DNA of 64,000 bases from Bacteroidia bacterium (GCA_021152555.1 JAGKVE010000001.1:31304-95303); one strand, 5' to 3'; shown: positions 7,814 to 16,975, numbered from the stretch's first letter. Made by a program: numbers and translations. Notes: generated by a model from the sequence alone, not told the origin.

Positions 7814-9484
7814 ATGCGTAAGTACACGCCGTACATATTTCTATTAGGTCTGCTCCTCTGTCTCTACGGGACATTGCATGTCCGTTCAGTCCGTTGGGAC
7901 ATGACGGACGACAAGCGCTACAGTCTGAGCGAAGCGTCAAAAGAACTGCTCCGCAAGAGCGATGCGCCGATAGAGGTGACGCTGCTATTAGACGGCGACC
8001 TTAATGCCGGCTTCCGGCGGTTGAAGAAAGCCACCGAGGAGACTGTTGCCGAAATGAATGTGTATGCAAACCTCTCCCTAACCCTCCCCTCAAGGGAGGG
8101 GACTGAGTTGCAAGACTCTCTGGGCCTGCAGCCGATTATTATTCATGAGCGCGAACAGAACGGAAAGACGGCACAAACAACTGTTTACCCGTACGCTATC
8201 ATGCAATACAAGGGCAAGCGGTCAGTGGTAACGCTGCTAAAGAACACCCGCGGTTTAAGCGGCGAAGAGAACCTGAACGCGAGCATCGAGCAGTTGGAGT
8301 TTGCCTTCATGGAGTCGTTGCATTTATTACAACAGACCGAGACGCCGCGCGTGGCTATCATAGAAGGTCACGGCGAACCGGATGAGGCGCACACATACGA
8401 CCTGATGAGCGTCCTGAGCAAGTATTATCAGGTGGATCGGGGATGTTTAGTCGAAAGTCAAAAGTCGAAAGACCGCGACGAAGTCGCTCAAAGACCGATT
8501 AACGTGCATATCTTAGACGGATACAAGGCAGTGCTGGTGTTAAGCCCTCAGACAGCATTCAGCGAGCAGGAACGGTTTGTTATAGACCAGTACATCATGC
8601 GCGGCGGTTCAGTACTATGGGCACTTAACGGTGTGCAGTTCAGCAAGGATGTGCTGCAACGCGAAGGTTTCACACCTATCCTGCCGCTGGAATTGGGTCT
8701 GACAGACATGCTGTTCCGTTACGGTATCCGCGTCAACCCTGCATTGGTGCAAGACGTACAGTGTCTGCCTATCCCCGTGAATGTGAGCAGTGATCCCGAG
8801 CAGCCGAACCTGCAGCCAATGCCGTGGACGTATGCACCGCTACTGCTGACCAGTCAGGGCAGCCCGATAACACGTAACATGGGGCAGGTGATGAGCACAT
8901 TCGTCAGTCCGTTGGACGCTGTGGGCGGTGAAGACGGTATAGAAAAACGAATCCTGCTGGCTACAAGCACAGCAAGCCGTATAACCGCCACACCGGGTGA
9001 GGTGAATCTGAACGACATGAATCCTGATTTGTCGCTTTTCAAATACGAATATGTTCCTGTAGCCGTATCTATGGAAGGCAGTTTCGCGAGTGCTTTTGCC
9101 CACCGCATGATGCCGGAGGGCATAACAAGCGATGAAGCGGTACGGAAGAGCAGTACACGCACACGGCAAATAGTTATCGGAAGCGGCAGTATTCCCCTGA
9201 ACGAGACACAAAAAGGTCAAATGCTGCCAATGGGTTACGACCGTTACAGCGGTATGCAGTTCAGTAACCGCGATTTCATCGCAAACGCCGTTTTATGGTT
9301 AACGGACAGTGAGGGGCTGATCAGTCTTCGAGAGAAAAGCGTTGCATTACGTCTGCTCAATGACCGACGTGCACATGACAAACGCCTGACCGTACAACTC
9401 GTCAGCACAATCAGCCCCATCGCCATACTCGCAATCATAGGCGGTTTAGTAGTGATTATACGAAAGAAGAAATATGAAAAGTAG
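7814..9484 (+). CDS. gldG: GldG-like gliding/ABC-transport auxiliary protein
   Basis: GldG proteins are membrane-anchored, periplasm-facing partners of an ABC transporter, first linked to gliding in Flavobacteria but widespread in non-gliding Bacteroidota. Here an N-terminal membrane anchor (about residues 5-22) is followed by the family phrase DMTDDKRYSLSEASKELL. A domain with IIEGHGEPDE near residue 190 follows, and a C-terminal membrane helix (about residues 528-548) precedes a basic tail. No GldF permease is next to it, which is unusual. Two repeat insertions are read in frame: LSLTLPSREGTE near residue 90 (C/G-rich palindrome) and ESQKSKDRDEVAQRP near residue 215 (GTCGAAA heptamers plus one GACCG module). 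The stop codon TAG abuts a GTCGAAA tract. Confidence 0.82.
   Translation: MRKYTPYIFLLGLLLCLYGTLHVRSVRWDMTDDKRYSLSEASKELLRKSDAPIEVTLLLDGDLNAGFRRLKKATEETVAEMNVYANLSLTLPSREGTELQDSLGLQPIIIHEREQNGKTAQTTVYPYAIMQYKGKRSVVTLLKNTRGLSGEENLNASIEQLEFAFMESLHLLQQTETPRVAIIEGHGEPDEAHTYDLMSVLSKYYQVDRGCLVESQKSKDRDEVAQRPINVHILDGYKAVLVLSPQTAFSEQERFVIDQYIMRGGSVLWALNGVQFSKDVLQREGFTPILPLELGLTDMLFRYGIRVNPALVQDVQCLPIPVNVSSDPEQPNLQPMPWTYAPLLLTSQGSPITRNMGQVMSTFVSPLDAVGGEDGIEKRILLATSTASRITATPGEVNLNDMNPDLSLFKYEYVPVAVSMEGSFASAFAHRMMPEGITSDEAVRKSSTRTRQIVIGSGSIPLNETQKGQMLPMGYDRYSGMQFSNRDFIANAVLWLTDSEGLISLREKSVALRLLNDRRAHDKRLTVQLVSTISPIAILAIIGGLVVIIRKKKYEK
8070..8107. repeat. In-frame C/G-rich palindrome in gldG
   Basis: Contains the core CTCCCCTCAAGGGAGG, identical to the cores in ispD (29.97 kb) and mnmA (58.85 kb, opposite orientation). 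Confidence 0.85.
8449..8497. repeat. Compound in-frame insertion in gldG: GTCGAAA heptamers plus a GACCG module
   Basis: About three GTCGAAA-type heptamers run directly into GACC, the hairpin GCGAC-GAA-GTCGC, and CAAAGACCG. Two repeat families are joined in a single insertion. Confidence 0.8.
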
Positions 9485-9555
9485 TCGAAAGTAGAAAGTC
9501 GAAAGTCGAAAGTCGAAAGACAAAAGTCGAAAGTCGAAAGACAAAAGTCGAAAGC
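9482..9555. repeat. GTCGAAA heptamer tract on the gldG stop codon
   Basis: About ten heptamers, GTCGAAA with GTAGAAA and ACAAAAG variants. They start at the TAG stop codon and fill the whole gap to the next start codon. Confidence 0.9.
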
Positions 9556-9558
9556 AAT

Positions 9559-10932
9559 ATGAGAAGTAGAAAATTCTTGTTCATTTTAGCAGCAGTTCTC
9601 GTCATGACGGGAGTCCGGGCGCAAGAAGTGCTGAACTATCCGCTGGACACAATTGACGGCGAGGAAGTGTACAAATACGAAGTAGAGCGCAGTATAGGTC
9701 TCTACCGAATAGGAGTCAATTTCAACGTCCCTCAAAGCGAGATTATCCGCTTGAACCCTCAGTTGAAGGAGCGTGGTTTGCACTATGCCGAGTTGCTGTA
9801 TATCCCTACCGGCCGCCCCATAGAGCCGAAGGTGGTTGAGAGCCATCCGACGGTAGTGGAGACCCAGATTACTGAGACACGTGTTATAGGAGACACGGCA
9901 CGTGCGCTACCTGCTCTGCCTTCCGCACTGCCTTTCGCGCCTTCATTACAGGACAATGAGCCGACAGCACGCAAGACGGTTGAGCTGGCTTTAATGCTGC
10001 CATTCGAGAGCCAGCAGACCAAACGCAGCGGGAATGCAGAACGTATGCTGGAACTCTATCAAGGTGCTCTTATTGCGCTGCACGACATGCAGAACGACAG
10101 CACATTATACCGTCTGCGCGTGTATGACAGCGAGCGGAGTGAGTTACGCGTCAAGGCATTGACAGACAGCACAGAATTAGACAGCGTACAAGGTATATTG
10201 GGTTTGGTTTATCCAATTCAGATAGAGCGTATGGCAGCATGGTGCGACGAACATAAAGTGCCGTTACTACTGCCGTTCAGCGATGCCCTCAATTTGGGCA
10301 ACAAGCCGCAGCTGATGCAATTCAACTCGACTGACGAGCAGGAGGCAGACAGTCTATGCCAATGGATGAAAGAACATCCAGATGCACATTTCGTAGCCAT
10401 CGAGACCAAGGATACAGAAACCGCTTACGCCACCCAGGAACTGCGTAACAGGATGAAGAAAAACGGCGTTACTTACACCGGCATGGCATTACGCGACCTG
10501 CTGACAGACTCCTGCGATTACGCGCTTGATGCGTCTAAAGAAAATATCTTCATCATGCACTCCGACCGTCTGAATAACGTGCGCGTAGTACTGCCACACC
10601 TGACAAGACTGCAAGAGAACGGTTACCGTATCCGTATTATAGGCCAGTACTCATGGGTGAAAGAGAATATCGGCATACCTATGGTTTATACATCCGTTTT
10701 CACAGCGACTGAAGGTCGCGAAACGTACGAAGCCATGTGGGAGAAGTACTACGCGGGCAGCCATGTGAGCGAGACACCGCGTTACGACCTATTGGGCTAC
10801 GATCTGATGAAAGCATTAGTAGGGAGACTGCAAGGTGCAAAAGTGATCAACGGCCTTCAATCGGACATTCACTGGCAGCAAGTTGGTGCCGGCGGATGGC
10901 AAAACACGAACGTCAGGGTAATTGAGAATTGA
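9559..10932 (+). CDS. Exported LysM-domain protein with periplasmic-binding-protein-like domain
   Basis: A signal peptide (about residues 1-21, ending VRA-Q) is followed by one LysM motif (YRIGVNFNVPQSEIIRLNP, about residues 50-80) that should bind peptidoglycan. A proline-rich linker leads to a domain of roughly 300 residues starting VELALMLPFESQQ, with the look of type 1 periplasmic-binding proteins (leucine/isoleucine/valine-binding-like: a QGALIALHDM segment and VPLLLPFSDALN). LysM plus PBP1-like architecture occurs across Bacteroidota; the ligand is unknown. The last residues (VIEN) and TGA stop are encoded by the first GAGAATT repeat, so the C-terminus has been shaped by it. Confidence 0.8.
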   Translation: MRSRKFLFILAAVLVMTGVRAQEVLNYPLDTIDGEEVYKYEVERSIGLYRIGVNFNVPQSEIIRLNPQLKERGLHYAELLYIPTGRPIEPKVVESHPTVVETQITETRVIGDTARALPALPSALPFAPSLQDNEPTARKTVELALMLPFESQQTKRSGNAERMLELYQGALIALHDMQNDSTLYRLRVYDSERSELRVKALTDSTELDSVQGILGLVYPIQIERMAAWCDEHKVPLLLPFSDALNLGNKPQLMQFNSTDEQEADSLCQWMKEHPDAHFVAIETKDTETAYATQELRNRMKKNGVTYTGMALRDLLTDSCDYALDASKENIFIMHSDRLNNVRVVLPHLTRLQENGYRIRIIGQYSWVKENIGIPMVYTSVFTATEGRETYEAMWEKYYAGSHVSETPRYDLLGYDLMKALVGRLQGAKVINGLQSDIHWQQVGAGGWQNTNVRVIEN

Positions 10933-10968
10933 GAATTGAGAATTGAGAATTGAGAATTGAGAATTGGG
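10919..10968. repeat. GAGAATT tract joining two genes
   Basis: About seven GAGAATT heptamers. The tract contains the TGA stop of the LysM gene and the likely TTG start (10957) of the porin gene. Confidence 0.85.
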
Positions 10969-11604
10969 AGATACATAATATTTCTGTTGCTGTGTGCATG
11001 TAGTATATATGTCAGCGCACAGCCTCGTTTGCGGACACCGGAGTTCTATTTCGGTGCCCACGGCGGTGTGAGTTTCAGCACGGTTATCTTCCGCCCCGCA
11101 GAAGCATACATGACACCTATAACGAATGCTTGCGTAATCGGCGGAAACGGCGGACTGGTGTTCCGCTATGCCGGACACAAATACTGCCATTTTCAGATGG
11201 AGGTGAACTATCTGCACCGCGGATGGTCATCCGGCAACGACACTATCGCCCGTATCAACCGCAATCTGCATTACATAGAAGTGCCTATCTTCATGCACCT
11301 TAATTTCGGCAGCGAGGTATGCCGCTGGTTCTTCAATCTGGGTCCGCAAATCGGTTACTGCATCAAGGACGAAGCACAAACAATAGACCACCGCTTTGAC
11401 TGGGGACTGGCTGCAGGAACAGGACTGTACGTAAAAACCAAACATGCTGGTATCTATCAGTTGGAAGCACGTTTTGATTTCTCCTTCGGCGGCGTGTATG
11501 GTACAAGTATTACCGACAGCCACACCATGGCTAACCCGATGGATCTGAGTATCAACTTAGGATGGTTGATGCCGATAAAGAAGAAAGTCAAAATTAAAAA
11601 TTAA
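10957..11604 (+). CDS. Outer-membrane beta-barrel (PorT-like porin family) protein
   Basis: The 215-residue protein has a signal peptide (IIFLLLCACSIYVSA-Q). It is followed by alternating beta strands of a small barrel: FYFGAHGGVSF, HFQMEVNYLHRGW, LHYIEVPIFMHLNF and a C-terminal strand LSINLGWLMPI. This fits the porin-family / OMP_b-brl_2 type, of which PorT is one member; I cannot tell whether it is the true T9SS PorT. No ATG precedes the signal peptide. The only plausible start is TTG at 10957 inside the GAGAATT tract, so the repeat supplies the initiation codon. The stop codon is in an AAAAATT tract. Confidence 0.72.
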   Translation: MRIGRYIIFLLLCACSIYVSAQPRLRTPEFYFGAHGGVSFSTVIFRPAEAYMTPITNACVIGGNGGLVFRYAGHKYCHFQMEVNYLHRGWSSGNDTIARINRNLHYIEVPIFMHLNFGSEVCRWFFNLGPQIGYCIKDEAQTIDHRFDWGLAAGTGLYVKTKHAGIYQLEARFDFSFGGVYGTSITDSHTMANPMDLSINLGWLMPIKKKVKIKN

Positions 11605-11617
11605 AAATTAAGAATTT
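11590..11617. repeat. TTAAAAA heptamer tract on the porin stop codon
   Basis: Four AT-only heptamers. They encode the final KIKN residues and the TAA stop of the porin gene. Confidence 0.75.
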
Positions 11618-11633
11618 AAAAAAACACAAAAAT

Positions 11634-12476
11634 ATGAAAACGAATTATGAAGTACGGTACGCGTCAAACCCCATTGACGCAAAAAGTTATGACACCACGC
11701 GTCTGCGCAAGGATTTCCTGATTGAGAACGTGTTTGTGAAGAACGAAGTGAACATGGTCTATTCGATGTACGACCGCATGATTGTGGGCGGTGCGATGCC
11801 GGTAGGCGAGACCTTATTGTTGGAGGCGATTGACCCATTGAAGGCGCCGTATTTCCTCACGCGCCGCGAGATGGGCATCTTCAATGTGGGCGGCAAAGGG
11901 CGCGTAATTGCAGGCGATGAAGTGTTCGAGTTGGACTACAAAGAGGCCCTCTATCTCGGGCGCGGAGACCGCGAAGTGAAGTTCGAGAGTCTGGATGCCA
12001 ACCACCCTGCACTCTTCTATTTCAATTCCACCACCGCCCACTGCGCTTATCCGAACAAGAAAGTGACGAAAGCGGACGCCGTTGTAGCACACATGGGAAG
12101 TCTGGAGATGAGCAACGAGCGCGACATCAACAAGATGCTGGTCAATCAAGTGCTGCCGACCTGTCAGTTGCAGATGGGAATGACGGAGCTGGCTCCCGGC
12201 AGCGTATGGAACACCATGCCGGCGCACGTTCACAGCCGCCGTATGGAAGCATATTTCTATTTCGAAGTGCCCGAAGAGCAGGCCGTTTGCCATTTCATGG
12301 GCGAAGTGGAAGAGACACGCCATATCTGGATGAAAGGCAACCAAGCCGTACTGAGTCCCGAATGGTCTATCCATAGCGCCGCTGCCACTCATAACTACAC
12401 CTTCATCTGGGGCATGGGCGGAGAGAACCTCGATTACGGCGATCAGGATTTCAGCAAAATTACCGACCTGAAATGA
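11634..12476 (+). CDS. kduI: 5-dehydro-4-deoxy-D-glucuronate isomerase
   Basis: KduI isomerises 5-keto-4-deoxyuronate to 3-deoxy-D-glycero-2,5-hexodiulosonate in the breakdown of unsaturated uronates from pectin or glycosaminoglycans. The 280-residue length is normal. The N-terminal pattern YEVRYASNPIDAKSYDTTRLRKDFL, the zinc-site region PAHVHSRRMEAYFYF (near residue 198) and the C-terminal WSIHSAAATHNYTFIWGMGGEN are typical cupin-type KduI features. kduD follows after a 109-bp gap, so the two probably form one functional unit with the DUF4861 lipoprotein. Confidence 0.95.
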   Translation: MKTNYEVRYASNPIDAKSYDTTRLRKDFLIENVFVKNEVNMVYSMYDRMIVGGAMPVGETLLLEAIDPLKAPYFLTRREMGIFNVGGKGRVIAGDEVFELDYKEALYLGRGDREVKFESLDANHPALFYFNSTTAHCAYPNKKVTKADAVVAHMGSLEMSNERDINKMLVNQVLPTCQLQMGMTELAPGSVWNTMPAHVHSRRMEAYFYFEVPEEQAVCHFMGEVEETRHIWMKGNQAVLSPEWSIHSAAATHNYTFIWGMGGENLDYGDQDFSKITDLK

Positions 12477-12518
12477 TTCCCAACATATCCCGTACCTACC
12501 TGATAGTGACATAGTTTA

Positions 12519-12551
12519 TATGGTCTAGGTATGGTCTAGGTATCGTCTAGA
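12519..12551. repeat. Tandem 11-bp repeat TATGGTCTAGG
   Basis: Two perfect and one near-perfect copies in the kduI-kduD gap. This is one of the few tracts here with an 11-bp rather than 7-bp period. Confidence 0.85.
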
Positions 12552-12585
12552 ATAGTCAGTAAAAAAGTCAAACAAAATACAAGAA

Positions 12586-13389
12586 ATGAACAGTTTATTT
12601 TCATTGGAAGGGAAGAACGCCTGGGTGACCGGAGCATGCTACGGAATAGGTTTCGCGATTGCGAAGGCATTTGCGCAAGCAGGTGCGAAAACCATCATCT
12701 TCAATGCGCGTCATGAAGAGGGCGTGCAGAAAGCCATCGAGGATTACAAGGCTATCGGCATTGAGAATGTCAAAGGTTATGTATGCGACGTGACGGACGA
12801 GAAAGCAGTAAAGGCATTGGTTGAGCGTATTCACAAAGAAGTCGGACAGATTGATATTCTGGTAAACAACGCCGGCATCATCAAACGTATCCCGATGCAC
12901 GAGATGAAGCGCGAGGAGTTCCAACAGGTGATTGACATCGACCTTGTGGCACCGTATATTGTCTCCGCGGCTGTACTGCCCGAGATGATGGAACGCCGCG
13001 AAGGCAAAATCATCAACATCTGCTCGATGATGTCCGAATTGGGTCGCGAGACAGTCAGCGCATACGCTGCTGCCAAAGGCGGTCTGAAGATGCTGACACG
13101 CAATATCTGCTCCGAGTACGGAGAGTATAATATCCAGTGCAACGGTCTCGGACCGGGATATATTGCCACGCCGCAGACCGCTCCGCTCCGTGAGCCGCAA
13201 GCCGACGGCAGCAAACATCCGTTCGACGCATTCATTTGCGCCAAGACACCTGCCGGACGCTGGTTAGAGCCGGACGAGTTAGGCGCACCGGCTGTGTTCC
13301 TTGCGAGTCATGCCTCGGATGCCGTAAACGGACAAATCCTCTATGTGGACGGAGGTATTTTAGCCTATATCGGAAAACAACCGAAGTAG
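12586..13389 (+). CDS. kduD: 2-dehydro-3-deoxy-D-gluconate 5-dehydrogenase
   Basis: A short-chain dehydrogenase acting after KduI to yield 2-keto-3-deoxygluconate. The nucleotide-binding TGACYGIG motif is near residue 16, NNAG near 90, and the catalytic Ser-Tyr-Lys set is in ICSMMSE...SAYAAAKGG (YxxxK). A C-terminal VDGGILAYIG matches the family. The 267-residue length is normal. The TAG stop abuts a GAGAGTT/TTTAGAG tract. Confidence 0.93.
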   Translation: MNSLFSLEGKNAWVTGACYGIGFAIAKAFAQAGAKTIIFNARHEEGVQKAIEDYKAIGIENVKGYVCDVTDEKAVKALVERIHKEVGQIDILVNNAGIIKRIPMHEMKREEFQQVIDIDLVAPYIVSAAVLPEMMERREGKIINICSMMSELGRETVSAYAAAKGGLKMLTRNICSEYGEYNIQCNGLGPGYIATPQTAPLREPQADGSKHPFDAFICAKTPAGRWLEPDELGAPAVFLASHASDAVNGQILYVDGGILAYIGKQPK

Positions 13390-13433
13390 TTGAGAGTTGA
13401 GAGTTGAGAGTTTAGAGTTTAGTGTTTAGAGTT
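13387..13433. repeat. GAGAGTT / TTTAGAG heptamer tract on the kduD stop codon
   Basis: Three GAGAGTT units change gradually into TTTAGAG-type units, suggesting the two heptamers are related. The tract fills the whole gap to the next ATG. Confidence 0.85.
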
Positions 13434-14342
13434 ATGCGAAAGTATTTATATATAATGATGACGGCACTTGTGGCACTCACCGGTTGCCAAAAAGAAGTGC
13501 AAAAAGTGAATGGCCGTTTTGTGCCGGAACGCAAAGACGATTTTGCGTGGGAAAACGAATATGCAGCTTATCGTTTTTACGGTCCTGCGTTAGCGCCAGA
13601 GAACCCGTCCAACGGTGTGGACATTTTCATGAAGAACACCCCGGCGTTTGTGCTGGACACGTTCTTTTACAATTATGTAAATTTCAAGACCCCTTATCAT
13701 GTACAGCACGGTATTGGTTTTGACGGTTACAAAGTGGCCCACACGACCGGTTGCGGCGGTCCTGCATTTGTAGTTGACAGTACGCTGTACGTGGGCGACC
13801 AGTTCGACCGTTGGGAGATTGTGGAACAGACACCGACCATGTTCGTTTTCCGCCTGCATTATGACAGTATCAATATCGCAGGGCAAGTATTCAGCGAAAT
13901 ACTGACCGTAACCGCCGAGGCAGGCGAGATACTCAACCGTGCAGAATTGATTTTGACACCTCGCAAAGAGGGTGAACTGCCAAACTTGCGCATCGGAGCC
14001 GGATTATACCTGCACGACAGCATTGGCCATTACCAGTTCCTGCCGGAGGAGCATGCCGTTGTTTACACTGAGACCGCATTGAGTGACCCAGGCGCAGTAC
14101 GTCTGAACCTCAAATGGTACAACAACATTGATTTAGGGCGCACCCATGAGGCGATTATCGTTCCAGGCTCAACACCTGAGATTATCAATAATACCGCCGT
14201 GGCATTAGTCAATTACACGCCGGGCGAGAAACTGGTATATTGGTTCGGCGGTTGTTGGGACAGATGGACAGACGGCAAACAGTCGTTCCCGACTGAAGAA
14301 GCATGGATTGAAGCCATTCAAAAGAAAGCAAGCAAGCCATGA
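13434..14342 (+). CDS. DUF4861-type lipoprotein
   Basis: I choose the ATG at 13434 (MRKYLYIMMTALVALTGC), because it gives a lipoprotein signal peptide with a lipobox ending in Cys; the earlier in-frame start at 13422 lies in a repeat tract. The body (DDFAWENEYAAYRFYGPAL, GVDIFMKNTP, YHVQHGIGFDGYKV) matches DUF4861 proteins, often found beside uronate or pectin breakdown genes in Bacteroidota. Its position directly after kduI-kduD supports a role in uronate-glycan use. No catalytic role is established from the sequence. Confidence 0.8.
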   Translation: MRKYLYIMMTALVALTGCQKEVQKVNGRFVPERKDDFAWENEYAAYRFYGPALAPENPSNGVDIFMKNTPAFVLDTFFYNYVNFKTPYHVQHGIGFDGYKVAHTTGCGGPAFVVDSTLYVGDQFDRWEIVEQTPTMFVFRLHYDSINIAGQVFSEILTVTAEAGEILNRAELILTPRKEGELPNLRIGAGLYLHDSIGHYQFLPEEHAVVYTETALSDPGAVRLNLKWYNNIDLGRTHEAIIVPGSTPEIINNTAVALVNYTPGEKLVYWFGGCWDRWTDGKQSFPTEEAWIEAIQKKASKP

Positions 14343-15328
14343 CCTATCTGATCATTCGTTTGGCGACCTTGGGCAATGTGGCGATGACGGTTCCCGTTGT
14401 GGCTTCGCTCAGCAGGCGCTATCCGGATGACCGATTTATTATAGCAAGCAAAAAAAATCTCGGCGCCATGTTTTCCGGCATGCCGAATGTTGATTTCCGC
14501 GAGGTGGACAATCATTTGGACTGGAAAGGAGTGTGGGCTCTATGGAAGGCATTGCGCGAAGAGACGGACGCGGTCATTGACCTGCAAGCGACTCTTCGCA
14601 CGCGCGTATTGGGCACACTGATGCGTATAAGCGGGAAACGCGTGACACGCGTGCATTACGGACGGCTTCGCAAACATCTGATAACCGTATGGGGCATCGG
14701 CAAAGCACCTTTACCCAGCGAGTTCGAGCGTTATGAAAACGCCTTCCGTCGCGCAGGGTTAGAGACAGACGAGACATTCACTGCTCTGCCTGTCAACAAA
14801 GCGGCAGAAAAAGTGATTCGAGCCCGATACGGTACTAAAGAAGGCAAATGGATAGGATTGGCTCCTTTTGCCAAATCAAAGTCCAACATGCTGCCCTACC
14901 GTGTGACAAAAGATCTCATTGAGATACTCAGTAAGAACGAACAGACACATGTTTTCCTGTTCGGAGCCGGCGAGATAGAATGCGAAATGTTGCGCCAGTG
15001 GGCGAGTGTTTTTCCTCGCACGGAAAGCGTAGCCGGACAATTGAAATTAGAAGAAGAATTAGAACTGATGCGGCTTTTGGATGTGATGATTTGCATGGAT
15101 AGCGCCAACCAGCATTTATCCAGTCTGGTAGGTCTGCGCGCCATCAGTGTATGGTGTGCCACACATCCGATAATAGGGTTCAAGGGTTGGAAACAAAATC
15201 CGGCAGATATAATCCAACGGCATGACTTGCGCTGCCGGCCTTGTACCTACCACGGAACCAATCACTGCCGTTACGGCAATTTTGCATGCCGCGAAATAGA
15301 AGCAGAAACAATTATTGAACGTATATGA
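14339..15328 (+). CDS. Glycosyltransferase family 9 (heptosyltransferase-like)
   Basis: GT9 enzymes add heptose to the lipopolysaccharide core. The N-terminal LIIRLATLGNVAMTVPVVASL and C-terminal MDSANQHLSSLVGLRAISVW are the family signatures for ADP-heptose:LPS transferases. The last part (CRPCTYHGTNHCRYGNFAC) is Cys-rich. The start overlaps the previous stop by 4 nt (ATGA) and the end overlaps parA by 4 nt, so it is translationally coupled on both sides. Confidence 0.9.
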   Translation: MTYLIIRLATLGNVAMTVPVVASLSRRYPDDRFIIASKKNLGAMFSGMPNVDFREVDNHLDWKGVWALWKALREETDAVIDLQATLRTRVLGTLMRISGKRVTRVHYGRLRKHLITVWGIGKAPLPSEFERYENAFRRAGLETDETFTALPVNKAAEKVIRARYGTKEGKWIGLAPFAKSKSNMLPYRVTKDLIEILSKNEQTHVFLFGAGEIECEMLRQWASVFPRTESVAGQLKLEEELELMRLLDVMICMDSANQHLSSLVGLRAISVWCATHPIIGFKGWKQNPADIIQRHDLRCRPCTYHGTNHCRYGNFACREIEAETIIERI

Positions 15329-16089
15329 GTAAAATTATTTCATTAGCAAACCAAAAAGGAGGCGTGGGCAAGACAACCACCTCTATCAACCTTGCAGCTG
15401 CTCTTGCCAAATTAGGCAAGCGTGTCCTACTGGTTGACGCAGATCCCCAAGCGAACACATCGTCCGGTTTAGGCATTGAGATTCGCGAGTTGACCAACAC
15501 TATCTACGAGTGTCTGGTAAACGGCATTGACCCGCACTCTGCCATTATAGAGACCGGCACCAAGAATCTGAGTCTTATCCCCAGCCACATTGATCTGGTA
15601 GGGGCAGAGATAGAGATGCTGAATATGGAACACCGCGAACAGTTACTCAAGAACATCCTGGTTCAGGTGCGCGACGAATATGACTATATTCTCATTGATT
15701 GCAGTCCGTCATTAGGTCTGATTACCGTCAACGCGCTTACAGCGAGCGATAGTGTGATTATCCCTGTCCAGTGCGAGTTCTTTGCGTTGGAGGGTATCGC
15801 CAAACTGCTCAACACGATTAAGATTATCAAGTCGAAACTGAATCCTCAGTTGAAAATCGAGGGATTCTTGCTGACTATGTTTGACAACCGTCTGCGACTG
15901 AGCAACCAAGTATATGAAGAGGTCAAACGCCACTTCGGCGATTTAGTTTTCAATACCGTTATCGCGCGTAATGTGCGTTTGAGCGAAGCACCTTCACACG
16001 GAGTTTCGGTACTCGAATATGACCCGAGTTCAAAGGGAGCGAAAAACTATATTGCCTTGGCAAAAGAACTTATTGCAAGGAATAAATAG
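15325..16089 (+). CDS. parA: ParA/Soj chromosome-partitioning ATPase
   Basis: The deviant Walker A motif KGGVGKTTTSINLA is near residue 11, Walker A' is in VLLVDADPQAN, and Walker B is YDYILIDCSPS. The 254-residue length is typical of chromosomal Soj. It moves origin regions together with ParB, encoded next. The TAG stop adjoins a TTTAGAG tract that separates it from parB. Confidence 0.95.
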   Translation: MSKIISLANQKGGVGKTTTSINLAAALAKLGKRVLLVDADPQANTSSGLGIEIRELTNTIYECLVNGIDPHSAIIETGTKNLSLIPSHIDLVGAEIEMLNMEHREQLLKNILVQVRDEYDYILIDCSPSLGLITVNALTASDSVIIPVQCEFFALEGIAKLLNTIKIIKSKLNPQLKIEGFLLTMFDNRLRLSNQVYEEVKRHFGDLVFNTVIARNVRLSEAPSHGVSVLEYDPSSKGAKNYIALAKELIARNK

Positions 16090-16146
16090 TTTAGAGTTAA
16101 GTGTTTAGAGTTTAGAGTTTAGAGTTTAGAGTTTAGAGTTTAGAGA
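16088..16146. repeat. TTTAGAG heptamer tract between parA and parB
   Basis: About eight TTTAGAG units starting at the parA stop codon and ending just before the parB ATG. The whole parA-parB spacer is repeat. Confidence 0.9.
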
Positions 16147-16147
16147 T

Positions 16148-16975
16148 ATGAAGAAAACAGGATTAGGGCGAGGATTAGACGCATTGATAGACACCTCGCA
16201 TGTAGATACAAACGGAGGCAGTTCGATTTCAGAAATCGCCATTGATGCCATAGTAGCCAACCCGGACCAACCCCGCAGGAACTTTGACGAGGAAGCACTT
16301 CAGGAATTATCAGATTCCATCCGTGAACACGGAGTTATTTCTCCAATCACACTGCGCGACAACGGCGACGGTACTTATATGATTATCGCCGGCGAGCGCC
16401 GTTTCCGTGCAAGCAAGATGGCCGGACTGGAACAAATACCTGCGTATATCCGTACTGCCAAAGACGAGCAGGTCATGGAATGGGCGCTCATTGAGAACAT
16501 CCAACGCGAAGACCTGGATGCTATCGAAATCGCATTAGCATATCAGCGGTTGATGGACGACTACAACCTGACACAGGAACGAATGTCCGAACGCGTGGGC
16601 AAGAAACGCGCAACTGTAGCCAACTATCTACGCCTGCTCAAACTGCCGGCAGAGATACAAGTGGGCATCAAGGAAAAGAAAATTGATATGGGTCATGCCC
16701 GTGCAATCTTGGCCTCTCCTTCTGCCGAGCGCCAATTAGCTCTATACCAACGCATTCTACGAGAGGGCTTATCTGTCCGCAAAGTAGAAGAATTGGCACA
16801 GGAGTCCAAAAAAGAAAGCAAACAAAAGAAAGACAAAAGCGCTAATCCGTATCTGGCGTTAGAACATGATTTGGCAGCCGAAACCGGCCTGACCATAAAG
16901 ATCCAAGCCGGCAAAGTCACTATTGCTTTTTCTAACGAAGAAGAATTAAGCCGCATAATTGACAAATTGCGTTGA
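16148..16975 (+). CDS. parB: ParB/Spo0J chromosome-partitioning protein
   Basis: A ParB/Srx domain with the CTP-binding GERRFRAS box (near residue 80) and IENIQREDLDAIEIA is followed by a helix-turn-helix segment (LTQERMSERVGKKRATVANYLRLL) and a C-terminal dimerisation region. The 275-residue length is normal. It should load on parS sites; I found no convincing parS in the window. The end overlaps the next gene by 4 nt (TTGA). Confidence 0.95.
   Translation: MKKTGLGRGLDALIDTSHVDTNGGSSISEIAIDAIVANPDQPRRNFDEEALQELSDSIREHGVISPITLRDNGDGTYMIIAGERRFRASKMAGLEQIPAYIRTAKDEQVMEWALIENIQREDLDAIEIALAYQRLMDDYNLTQERMSERVGKKRATVANYLRLLKLPAEIQVGIKEKKIDMGHARAILASPSAERQLALYQRILREGLSVRKVEELAQESKKESKQKKDKSANPYLALEHDLAAETGLTIKIQAGKVTIAFSNEEELSRIIDKLR

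Noticed and set aside
7814..9484. Evidence for gliding motility from gldG
   Set aside because: GldG-like proteins occur widely in non-gliding Bacteroidales, and no gldF, gldA or other motility gene is in the window.
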